NCBI GenBank assembly: GCA_028723455.1
Contig: JAQYEW010000027.1
Span: forward strand, 1-64,000
Direction: 5' to 3'
DNA length: 64,000 nucleotides
From: Prevotellaceae bacterium
GTDB lineage: Bacteria > Bacteroidota > Bacteroidia > Bacteroidales > Bacteroidaceae
A program made the translations under genes and the position numbers. Of this stretch, positions 8,356 to 15,904 are shown piece after piece. Positions within the stretch are counted from its first letter, which is position 1. Each line of letters starts with the position of its first letter. The notes beneath the pieces are model-generated. The model saw nothing but the letters and a program-made list of their open reading frames with translations, made no database searches and had not been told where the DNA came from.

Positions 8356-9870
8356 TTATAGGCTTTCCAGGAATTTGATGAGTGCGCGCCGGTCGTCGCG
8401 GTGCATACGGGCAAAGATGTTTTTTGAGGCTTCGCCCTCGCCTCCGTGCCACATGATGGCCTCGGTAAAGTTGCGTGCGCGTCCGTCGTGCAGGAGATAG
8501 GTATGTGCGTTCACTTTCTCTTGCATCCCCACGCCCCACAGGGGTGCCGTGCGCCAGTCGCATCCGCGAGCCAGACCACTGACATAGTTGTCGTTCAACC
8601 CCACGCCCATGATTTCCGATCCCATGTCGTGAAGCAGGAAATCGCTGTAGGGGTGTATGGTCTGCTGGCCTAACCATGGCAGTTGTGTGCCGTTGAGCAG
8701 GGTGGCTCCTTCGGGACGTGTGTGCAGGGTGGGTACATGGCACAGATGGCAGGCGGCCTGATAAAAGTTCTTTTCACCTTGTGCAATCAGTTGGCGCTCC
8801 GTTATTTCTTTCCCCTTGTATTGTTCTTTTTGCGCCGTACGGCCTAAGCGACGGGCGGGAACGCCCAAGCCGTGAAGATAAAAATCCACGTCCTCCATAT
8901 CGCGCGTGCTTACCTCCAGGCTGCGCAGGCCGTAGCCCATCATACCCGCTTCGTAGATTTGTTTTTGTCCTTCGGATATTTCTTCGGGGAAGCGGCTGTT
9001 CGTAACGCCCATGTCGCTGGAGTATCCTAGTTCCACGGTAAGGTCGGCATGTTGTGCTTTCTGTCCGCTCAGTCCCAGTTGGCGCATACCGCGTTCTGTG
9101 ATGTAATTGGCACGGCCGCGGATGCCGTATTCGGGATAATTGCTGCGTGCAGCCAACTGTTCAATTTCGTTACGGTCCAGTGCCATCATTTGCCCCAGTC
9201 CGACGTGGCGACGTGGCATACGTACGGTTACAAAAAGATTCTCAGGACGGATTTCTTCCTGGGTGTTGCCGTAATTGGCGTACCAGTCCGTGATGGTGTA
9301 TTGAGGTAGTGCCAGCTCGTAGGAATCGCCGTCGGGGAATCTGAATTGTTCGTATTTATAACGAACTTCCAGTTTGCCCTCGGGAGTAACGCCATAAATG
9401 GTTTGGTCGTGTAGAACGCGTCCGTAGTTCTGGAAAAAGGCACCGTTTTTGCGCGTAATGTATACCAGCATGGAGCTGAAACCATGATGTCCGCTGCCAT
9501 AGACGGGTGTCCCGTCAGGGTCTGTGCCTGTTTGTGTCCACAGAGAAGGTTTCGTAATGCCCGCATTGCGATGGCAGGAGCCACAACTGTATCCTGCATA
9601 AACGGGTCCCAGCCCACCTTCTGAGGAAATAGGATTGTCGTAGAGACGGTCGCCCGTTGTAAAACGCTTGGCGATAGCAGGGATTTCAGCCACCCAGGGA
9701 GCGTCCGTGTCGTAGGCAAAGCTGGAGTTTACAAACACCGTGCTGGTGCCCGCACTCAAGGCATAGCCCTCCGGCACTTCAATGTCCTGCATGCGTATGC
9801 CGTCTTCTGTGTCGCAAGCACAGAGTGTTATCGCCAAGGCGAAGGTGAATAACAAATTGCTTTTTCTCAT
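8356..9870 (-). CDS. Di-heme oxidoreductase (DHOR, thiol-oxidoreductase-like) lipoprotein
   Basis: 504 aa. Lipobox LCAC with Cys19, then two CxxCH heme sites: CGSCH at 96-100 and CHLCH at 374-378. The wide spacing and overall length match the di-heme oxidoreductase family, a relative of MauG and bacterial cytochrome c peroxidase. Family members are often found next to imelysin genes, as here (imelysin is immediately upstream). A redox role during iron release or uptake is inferred from that context; no substrate is proven. The 105-bp gap before it contains a strong hairpin ending 26 nt before the start codon. Heme attachment would depend on the CcsBA encoded downstream. Confidence 0.9.
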   Translation of the reverse strand: MRKSNLLFTFALAITLCACDTEDGIRMQDIEVPEGYALSAGTSTVFVNSSFAYDTDAPWVAEIPAIAKRFTTGDRLYDNPISSEGGLGPVYAGYSCGSCHRNAGITKPSLWTQTGTDPDGTPVYGSGHHGFSSMLVYITRKNGAFFQNYGRVLHDQTIYGVTPEGKLEVRYKYEQFRFPDGDSYELALPQYTITDWYANYGNTQEEIRPENLFVTVRMPRRHVGLGQMMALDRNEIEQLAARSNYPEYGIRGRANYITERGMRQLGLSGQKAQHADLTVELGYSSDMGVTNSRFPEEISEGQKQIYEAGMMGYGLRSLEVSTRDMEDVDFYLHGLGVPARRLGRTAQKEQYKGKEITERQLIAQGEKNFYQAACHLCHVPTLHTRPEGATLLNGTQLPWLGQQTIHPYSDFLLHDMGSEIMGVGLNDNYVSGLARGCDWRTAPLWGVGMQEKVNAHTYLLHDGRARNFTEAIMWHGGEGEASKNIFARMHRDDRRALIKFLESL

Positions 9871-9895
9871 GAATGGCTCATTGTCTTAGCGAAAT

Positions 9896-9927
9896 GGAGA
9901 CCACTCCCCCGAGGGGATAGGGTCTCC
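9896..9927 (-). promoter_or_regulatory. Intercistronic hairpin between imelysin and DHOR genes
   Basis: The inverted repeat ggagacc / ggtctcc encloses a second pairing (tcccc / gggga). There is no T-run after it on the minus strand, so it looks more like an mRNA-processing or stability element than a terminator. It lies 26 nt before the DHOR start codon. Confidence 0.5.
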
Positions 9928-9975
9928 AGATCCAAAACAATCATTTATTGTAACGTATTATGGCTTCAAAAATAT

Positions 9976-11169
9976 TTATTCCTCCAAGGTGCGTGGCTTG
10001 CCCTGTTTGAAGAGCAGGAATTCCAGCGTATGGAAGCCACGCACGTTTTGTGCTGCCTCAACGGTCTCTTGGTTGGCACCTTCTCCATATTCTGTACCTG
10101 TGAAGTTGCCGTTATTCAGCATCGTACGTAGGGCGTTTACATCAAGCGGCCAGGAGTCCATGTTGGGGTCCAGACCCAATTCGTCAACAGGACCGAAGAG
10201 GAATGCCTCACTGGTTTCCCAGGGACGGCGTGCCGTCATCCATTGCAGTGCGGCAGCCTCGAAAGATTTGTCAATGTCCGCTTTGTTGCCGCTTTGTAGG
10301 GCAGCATTCAGTTCTTTGACACGGGTCAGCAGCGTCTGGTTCTCTTTGGCCAGATCCTCGTAAGTAGGCAGCACGACGGCATCCACATATTGTTCGATGA
10401 TGAGCTTCAGTTCGCTTTCGGGAATCTGACTCATATAGCCTTTTACCTGTCGGTCTAAAATCTCGTTAAGTTTAGCGCATGCATCCATGGCAACAAGTAC
10501 GGAACTGCTTCCGATGTGCGCGCGGAAAGGTGCTGCCATGTTCTCGATAGCGTTGTAGGCTGCGGTGATGCTGGCCTGTAGTGTGCTGTAAAGCGCGTTG
10601 TTGTTTTTCTGCATGTAGGCTGCCAGACTGTGTGTGGCAGGTGTGTTGGAACGCTGGCCGTTGATGGCATTCTGAATAGAGAGAATGTTGTTGCTGTAAT
10701 CCTCAATGGAGTGAAAGCTGTACCACGACTCTACGGCATATACGGCTTGCTGGTACTTTCCTTTCTCCCAATAATCGCGTGGTTCGCCAATCTTGGCCGT
10801 ACCCACTTCGTTGGCAATGTCCACACAACCGTCAATGATCTGTTCCGCACAGTTGATGTAGCTGGTGTAGGCTGAACCCGTGGTGGGGTTCTTGAATATT
10901 TCGGCGAAAGCAGTGCCGTTGCGGTATCTGTTTTTCCATGCCTGCTCCAGCTCTGTTGCGTCTTTCGACAAGAGGTGTGCCACCTGTACGCTATATGCGC
11001 CCCAGTTTTTACTGTTGGCTGTCGTAACACTCGTGTTCTCCTCCAGGAATTCGATGTCAGCAAGACCTTCGGGCACGGTGGGCGTTACTTTGTTGTCGTC
11101 TTTGCATGCCGTCAGTGTCAGGCCCATCGTCAGGGCTGCCGCCAAGAGTGTCGTGTACTGTTTCTTCAT
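9976..11169 (-). CDS. Imelysin-family (M75, IrpA/EfeO-like) lipoprotein
   Basis: 397 aa with lipobox TLTAC (Cys22). The C-terminal GFHTLE at 378-383 is the GxHxxE metal-site motif of imelysins, and the helical body fits two tandem four-helix bundles. Despite the peptidase label, imelysins such as IrpA, AlgP7 and EfeO bind metal and serve in iron uptake rather than proteolysis. It is second in the block, 32 bp after a porin gene and upstream of the di-heme oxidoreductase, an arrangement known in several phyla. Iron or heme acquisition is the best-supported role. No Fur-like site was identified. Confidence 0.88.
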   Translation of the reverse strand: MKKQYTTLLAAALTMGLTLTACKDDNKVTPTVPEGLADIEFLEENTSVTTANSKNWGAYSVQVAHLLSKDATELEQAWKNRYRNGTAFAEIFKNPTTGSAYTSYINCAEQIIDGCVDIANEVGTAKIGEPRDYWEKGKYQQAVYAVESWYSFHSIEDYSNNILSIQNAINGQRSNTPATHSLAAYMQKNNNALYSTLQASITAAYNAIENMAAPFRAHIGSSSVLVAMDACAKLNEILDRQVKGYMSQIPESELKLIIEQYVDAVVLPTYEDLAKENQTLLTRVKELNAALQSGNKADIDKSFEAAALQWMTARRPWETSEAFLFGPVDELGLDPNMDSWPLDVNALRTMLNNGNFTGTEYGEGANQETVEAAQNVRGFHTLEFLLFKQGKPRTLEE

Positions 11170-11201
11170 TTGGTTTTGTAATTTAAGTTGTTATTTCCAT
11201 C

Positions 11202-12500
11202 CTATTTCTTAAAGAACCATCCCGTGAAGGCTATGGCCAGGGCAAATTCGTTTTCTCGGTTGTAATTCCCGTTACCAATGCGGCGCGTGGTATAGTCTGC
11301 CTTAACGACCAAATAAGGTAGGGGGCGATAGTTCAAGCCAGCCACCCACATGGCGGTCTTTAGGCGATTGTCGGCGATCAGATTGCCGGCCATCTGCTCC
11401 TGGGCGTTGTAATATTCAAACCGGGCAAAAGGAATCAGGTCTGGCATCTTGGCATTGGTTGTGAAACTTTTGAGTCGCAAGCCCGCTTCCATGCCATAGC
11501 TTACAGCCCGCTTGGCGATGGGCGTAAGGCGGGAGTAGGGCGATTTGTTGCTTTGGCGGGTATTGCGTTGGCTCAGCAGTTCGCTGTTGCCTACATGCCC
11601 ACTCAGGATATTACCGCGAGCCGTAAGGTAACGGTTCTGATAGAGTGCGTCGATGCTCCAAAGCGTTACGGGTACGTCGAAATTGTAAGTCTGTGGTTTG
11701 TCGGCATTGGCGGCTGCATTATGTAGGTAATAAATGCTTGCTCCCAGACGCAGACCCGGAATGCCTTTGTAATGAATGCGCGCCGCATAGGCCGGAGAGG
11801 TGAAATTGTCCGCCTCAAAGAAACCCTGCTTGCCGCCTGCTACCCACGTGCCGCGGTCGAAACCATTGGCATTGAGACCGGCTATCACCATCGCCTCGTA
11901 GTCGAACGATGCCCATCGCTTTCCAAACTGACCCAGGATGCTGAGACCCGTTTCGTGCCAAGTGTTGGGGATGATGCCGGTTTCACCCTCGGGGCGCACA
12001 GTGCCGAAGTATAGGATGGGTTCGTGATGGGCGTTGTTTTGTCCGATGGGGACAATCATGTGTCCGGCACGTATCATAAAATGTTTGTTCAGGCGGTAGG
12101 TGATGTGGAATTGTTCCAGTGCCACTTCGCCGCCTTTCTCCAGCTCGGTTTCGTATTCCCCGTTCTCGGTGTTTTCCAGTTCCAGCGCACTTCCAGTACC
12201 TCCTGCCTCAAACTCAATCTCGGTGCCCAGCATCCAATGCTTGTTGAATTTGTAGTCGCCGGCGATTACAAAACGGGGAATGGAGATGGTATTGCGCCTG
12301 ATCTTGGCGTTACCGTCCGATCCTCCATAAAAGCGATTGATGCCATAATCCTTGAATTGTGCCAGCACTTCGCCATAGCCTCCCAAACGGAATCGGCGAA
12401 AGGTGTCGTATTCCGTGCTGTCTTGGTTCCATTGTGCTGTGGCTGTCGTACTGACGGCAATCAGTGTCAGTGCCATCAATGCTTTTTTTACCTTTGCCAT
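11202..12500 (-). CDS. Outer-membrane beta-barrel porin, first gene of the imelysin/cytochrome block
   Basis: 432 aa with signal peptide ending TTATAQ. Alternating strands such as FRLGGYGEVLAQF and HFMIRAGHMIVPIGQ, and a terminal aromatic strand (AIAFTGWFF), mark a porin-type barrel; the RAGHMIVPIG segment resembles OprO/P-like and other phosphate-selective porins. The promoter ends 22 bp upstream. It leads the operon-like run to imelysin, DHOR, second porin and cytochrome. Two different porins in one block suggest separate entry for substrate and partner ion, but this is speculation. Confidence 0.8.
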   Translation of the reverse strand: MAKVKKALMALTLIAVSTTATAQWNQDSTEYDTFRRFRLGGYGEVLAQFKDYGINRFYGGSDGNAKIRRNTISIPRFVIAGDYKFNKHWMLGTEIEFEAGGTGSALELENTENGEYETELEKGGEVALEQFHITYRLNKHFMIRAGHMIVPIGQNNAHHEPILYFGTVRPEGETGIIPNTWHETGLSILGQFGKRWASFDYEAMVIAGLNANGFDRGTWVAGGKQGFFEADNFTSPAYAARIHYKGIPGLRLGASIYYLHNAAANADKPQTYNFDVPVTLWSIDALYQNRYLTARGNILSGHVGNSELLSQRNTRQSNKSPYSRLTPIAKRAVSYGMEAGLRLKSFTTNAKMPDLIPFARFEYYNAQEQMAGNLIADNRLKTAMWVAGLNYRPLPYLVVKADYTTRRIGNGNYNRENEFALAIAFTGWFFKK

Positions 12501-12522
12501 TTTTGATGTTGTTTTGACGTTG

Positions 12523-12553
12523 CAAAGGTAGTTTTAATCTTTTCGGTTTGCAA
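12523..12553 (-). promoter_or_regulatory. Promoter of the imelysin/cytochrome block
   Basis: Minus strand: TTG (12551-12553), 20-bp spacer, TACCTTTG (12523-12530). This is a full match to the Bacteroidetes primary-sigma consensus with the usual spacing. The start codon is 22 bp downstream. Confidence 0.75.
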
Positions 12554-12640
12554 TACTTAAAAATAGTGAAATCAAACATCCGTCAAATACTTATTTCCGG
12601 TGACTTTTGTTTCCTTTCAGGCAAGGAGTCAATAAGACAC

Positions 12641-12667
12641 AAAAAAGGGGGAGTTGTTAACTCCCCC
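12641..12667 (-). terminator. Second of two tandem hairpin terminators after the small OMP gene
   Basis: gggggagtt / aactccccc stem with a 3-nt loop, followed on the minus strand by six T. It lies beyond the first hairpin (12706-12750) and before the block promoter, so it insulates the porin/imelysin block from the OMP gene. Confidence 0.8.
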
Positions 12668-12705
12668 TGATTGGTAATCGGCTTGTTGCTATTTTTTTTC
12701 GTGGT

Positions 12706-12750
12706 AAAAAAACATAGGATACAATCGCCTGTTTTGCGTGTTGTATCCTA
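12706..12750 (-). terminator. First terminator after the small OMP gene
   Basis: taggatacaa / ttgtatccta 10-bp stem with a 16-nt loop, followed on the minus strand by a T7 run. Located 28 bp after the OMP stop codon. Confidence 0.75.
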
Positions 12751-12777
12751 CGTTGAAAAAGGAAAAGTTATCGTTTC

Positions 12778-13314
12778 TTAGAAATTGTAGTTGATGCCGA
12801 ACTGGAGGGCATTGCCATCTAATTTGAAACCGGCGCCTTTGCTGCTCCAATAGTTAATGCCATCGTCGCTGTCGCGATAGCCCAGGAAACCAACGTGAGC
12901 CACAAAGTTCAGCTTGTCTGTCAATTCAACGGACAAACCGGGCTTTACACCTACTGCCCAAAAGTTCTGGGCATCGCCTCCATCTACTACCTTGGCCATT
13001 CCCCATTGTGCGGTAGGCTGGAGGAAGAGGTTGACGCGGTCGAACTTGGCGAAGGTCCAGCGGGCATAGGGGGCGATGGTGAAGCCATTCACTTTCAAGC
13101 CATCGTTATAGGTGTGAGCAAAGCCTACTTCGGTACCGAGATCCCATTTGTCAGAGAGATTGTAGCCCACCTCGGGAGCAATCTCCAACTGGGTTACGTT
13201 CTTGTCCCAATCACGCCAAAGACCAAGGCTACCGCCTACGTACACTTGTGCACTTGCAGTCATCGTTGCGGCTGCGAAAGCCACCATAGCAAAAATCTTT
13301 TTCATCTTTTTCAA
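12778..13314 (-). CDS. Small outer-membrane beta-barrel protein
   Basis: 178 aa with a clear signal peptide (MKKMKKIFAMVAFAAATMTASAQ). The mature part is a series of amphipathic strands (VYVGGSLGLW, LEIAPEVGYNLSDKW, FTIAPYARWTF) ending in LQFGINYNF, the C-terminal aromatic signature used by the BAM machinery. Size and pattern fit the eight-stranded OmpA/OmpX-like porin-family barrel (beta-barrel domain of the PF13505 kind). It is monocistronic, with its own -7 box and two terminators. Specific function is unknown; such proteins are usually abundant structural or small-solute OMPs. Confidence 0.82.
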   Translation of the reverse strand: MKKMKKIFAMVAFAAATMTASAQVYVGGSLGLWRDWDKNVTQLEIAPEVGYNLSDKWDLGTEVGFAHTYNDGLKVNGFTIAPYARWTFAKFDRVNLFLQPTAQWGMAKVVDGGDAQNFWAVGVKPGLSVELTDKLNFVAHVGFLGYRDSDDGINYWSSKGAGFKLDGNALQFGINYNF

Positions 13315-13358
13315 TTTTTAGGTTTTTAAAAGTGTGTTTTGTTTTTGCAATTGCACTG

Positions 13359-13366
13359 CAAATGTA
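13359..13366 (-). promoter_or_regulatory. -7 box of the small OMP promoter
   Basis: TACATTTG on the minus strand, 45 bp before the start codon. No clear TTG at the -33 position, so the promoter is called on the -7 element only. Confidence 0.5.
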
Positions 13367-13390
13367 ATATGTTTATTTTTCCGAGGCATG

Positions 13391-13448
13391 AAAAAGCGCT
13401 GTAAAAAACGGTTCATCTTACATTTATACCATTTTTTACAACGCTTTT
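13391..13448 (-). terminator. Terminator after the GH127 gene
   Basis: Long imperfect stem aaaaagcgctgtaaaaaa / ttttttacaacgctttt with an AT-rich loop; the minus strand continues in CGCTTTTT. It lies 38 bp after the GH127 stop codon and just before the OMP promoter. Confidence 0.7.
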
Positions 13449-13485
13449 CCCAATACGTCGTGTGTCTTTACCGCTTTGTCAGCAC

Positions 13486-15885
13486 TTATTTCACGCTCCA
13501 CTCATAAATTCCGCAACTTTTCTGCTCGGGTTGTTGAAATTCCAGTTTCAGGGCTTTGGTGAGTACGGGAGTGAACTGCACGGTGCAGGGTACGCCCTTG
13601 AGGCAGGGATAGTCCGTAGTGTTTCGGACGGGTTGCCAATGCCCTTCCCCGTCCCTGTAATACAGTTTCCAATGCTTGGGGACAGTACATCCGCCCCAGG
13701 GACTGTCGTCAAACCAATAGACGGTGCTTGTGCTTACGCTTTGGGCTTCCTTGAATTCGTAGCAGAGCCATTCCGTGCTGTTTTGCTTGGGCCACCAATG
13801 GGTGTAGGGCACAGAACGGTCAGCCTCGTCAGCAGGTATCAAGCGGTCGTTGATTGCAGAAAGGGCCGGTAGGCGTTCGGCACTGGCGGAAACATGGCTG
13901 CTGCTGGCAATGGTGGGCGGCAGGGCAGGCGTGGTGGCGTTCAGGTCGATGGGCAGCCAGACGGCCATGTTGCCGTTGCCACGGTGAGCCCAGGCATAAT
14001 AGGGGATGAGGACGAGGCGTTCGTCCTGTGTGGCAAGGCGTCCTTGGGTGTCGAAGCGCAACGTCTGGGCGTCGGTGGTGAGGGTTTGGACGGCGGTATT
14101 CGCAATCTCCGTTGTGCCAAGGGTGAATTTAGGCTCCTGATTGAGCAGGACGTTTAGTACGTCGCAACTGTTGTCGGGCCATTCGGCGCAATAGACAAGC
14201 GGGCCGCGTTCAATCTCTACCCTGCCTTTGTTGGCTGCCACCAACGGGCTGGCCTTTACGATGCGAGGTTCCATGTCAAGGTGAAGGCTGACACGGTCTC
14301 CCTGTTCCCATTTGCGGTCGATGATGAAATATCCGTTCACAAGTTCGGCTTCCACGGGTTTACCGTTCAGTCGGACACTGTAATGCAGGGATTTCCCGTC
14401 GGCAAAACGGTAGAGTGTGCCCGGTGCAACCTGTCCGCGCACCCAACCCGGGATACGCAAACGGAGGGCGAAGCGGCCGTTGCCCTTGGCGATGCTTATC
14501 AGTACATCGCCGTCCCACGGATACCGGGTTTCTTGCTTCACCGTCAGTTGACGGCCGTTCACCTTCACCCGGGCTTCGTTGCTTGCATAGAGGTTGACGA
14601 AAAGTGAGTGTCCCTTGACAGCATAGATGTACTGAGGCAGCGACGGCATGAAACGGGCGGCATTGCTGGGGCAGCAGGCACATCCGAACCAAGGTTGTCG
14701 CTGGTGCTGTCCCATGCTTTGAAGGGGATTGGGGTAGAAGAAGCGTCCGCCGTCGATACTGATGCCGCTGATGACACCATTATATAAGGTGCGCTCCAGG
14801 GCGTCGTAGTATTTGGCATCGCCGTGCAGCAGGAAGAGGCGGTAGTTGAGATAGACCTGTGCGATGGCAGCACAAGTCTCGCAATAGGCACTCATGTTGG
14901 GCAATTCATAATTCGCACCAAAGGCTTCGCCATGTGCCGTGGCTCCCACGCCGCCCGTGATGTAATACTTCTTGTTCATGATATTCTCCCAGATACGGTC
15001 GATAGCATGAATGTAGGCGGTATCGCCCGTGAGCGCCGCCACATCGGCCATACCCGCGTACATATATCCGGCACGCACGGCGTGTCCTACGGCCTCGTCC
15101 TGTTCCAGAACAGGCTTGTGGCTTTGGCTGTACTCCGTTCGGATGGTCGTATATCCGCGCTTGTCCAGGAAGAACTTGGCCAGGTCGAGGTATCTTTGGT
15201 CGCCTGTGGCTGTGTATAGCTTGGCAAGCCCCATTTCCGCAATCTGGTGTCCGGGTACCACGCAGCTCTGTCCGGGACGGTCGCCCACCTCGCGTGCCAC
15301 GCAGTTGGCATACTTGATGCATACGTCCAGAAGATTGCGCCTGCCCGTAGCATGGTAATGCGCCACGGCAGCCTCGCACAGATGACCAAGGTTGTAAAGC
15401 TCATGACTCAGGTCCTCTACCTTGCTCCATCGTTTGGAACCAGCCCATGCGTGGGGATACGTCGGATTTTGCGTACGTGCCGTGTAGAGATAGCCGTCGG
15501 GTTCCTGTGCACCGGCCACGACGGCGATAACGCTGTCGCAATAGGCGTCCAAGCGTTTGTCGGGATAGGTCTGCATCAGATAGGCGGCACCCTCTAACGT
15601 CTTGTAGACATCGGTGTCATCAAAACTGTAGCCACCTACTTTGAAGGTCTTGGTGGAATCCAAGAGGTGTTGGCGGGCATTGCTGAAATTGGTGTATCTG
15701 CCCTCGCTCTCGCATTTGCTGAACGCCAAGGGGATGGTTACTTCCCGGCTGGCCCGTAGGCGCTGACCCCAAAAGGATGCCGGCGCAACCTTCACGGCCG
15801 TGAAAGGGACGGGCTGGATAGGATAGTTTTGTGCCATGGCTGCCGATGCCAGCAGCCATGCACATAATAACCTGAAGCTTTTCAT
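13486..15885 (-). CDS. GH127-family glycosidase (beta-L-arabinofuranosidase type)
   Basis: 799 aa with a signal peptide ending AMAQ. The GH127 (old DUF1680) zinc/cysteine site is intact: Glu336 and Cys338 in AYCETC, and Cys404/Cys405 in GCACCPSN, equivalent to Glu338, Cys340, Cys417 and Cys418 of HypBA1, where the Cys is the nucleophile. The alpha/alpha-barrel occupies about residues 25-430; the C-terminal 150 residues look like a discoidin-type beta-sandwich (HWKLYYRDGEGHW). It acts on terminal beta-L-arabinofuranose or related sugars outside the cytoplasm. It follows ettA by only 20 bp, an odd housekeeping neighbour, and has its own terminator. No SusCD pair is nearby. Confidence 0.88.
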   Translation of the reverse strand: MKSFRLLCAWLLASAAMAQNYPIQPVPFTAVKVAPASFWGQRLRASREVTIPLAFSKCESEGRYTNFSNARQHLLDSTKTFKVGGYSFDDTDVYKTLEGAAYLMQTYPDKRLDAYCDSVIAVVAGAQEPDGYLYTARTQNPTYPHAWAGSKRWSKVEDLSHELYNLGHLCEAAVAHYHATGRRNLLDVCIKYANCVAREVGDRPGQSCVVPGHQIAEMGLAKLYTATGDQRYLDLAKFFLDKRGYTTIRTEYSQSHKPVLEQDEAVGHAVRAGYMYAGMADVAALTGDTAYIHAIDRIWENIMNKKYYITGGVGATAHGEAFGANYELPNMSAYCETCAAIAQVYLNYRLFLLHGDAKYYDALERTLYNGVISGISIDGGRFFYPNPLQSMGQHQRQPWFGCACCPSNAARFMPSLPQYIYAVKGHSLFVNLYASNEARVKVNGRQLTVKQETRYPWDGDVLISIAKGNGRFALRLRIPGWVRGQVAPGTLYRFADGKSLHYSVRLNGKPVEAELVNGYFIIDRKWEQGDRVSLHLDMEPRIVKASPLVAANKGRVEIERGPLVYCAEWPDNSCDVLNVLLNQEPKFTLGTTEIANTAVQTLTTDAQTLRFDTQGRLATQDERLVLIPYYAWAHRGNGNMAVWLPIDLNATTPALPPTIASSSHVSASAERLPALSAINDRLIPADEADRSVPYTHWWPKQNSTEWLCYEFKEAQSVSTSTVYWFDDSPWGGCTVPKHWKLYYRDGEGHWQPVRNTTDYPCLKGVPCTVQFTPVLTKALKLEFQQPEQKSCGIYEWSVK

Positions 15886-15904
15886 CTGCCGGACTGTTTG
15901 GAAA

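Noticed and set aside
8333-8743. N-terminal extension of the OprO/P-like porin ORF
   Set aside because: It lies out of frame inside the DHOR gene; the signal peptide starts at 8332 (or 8356).
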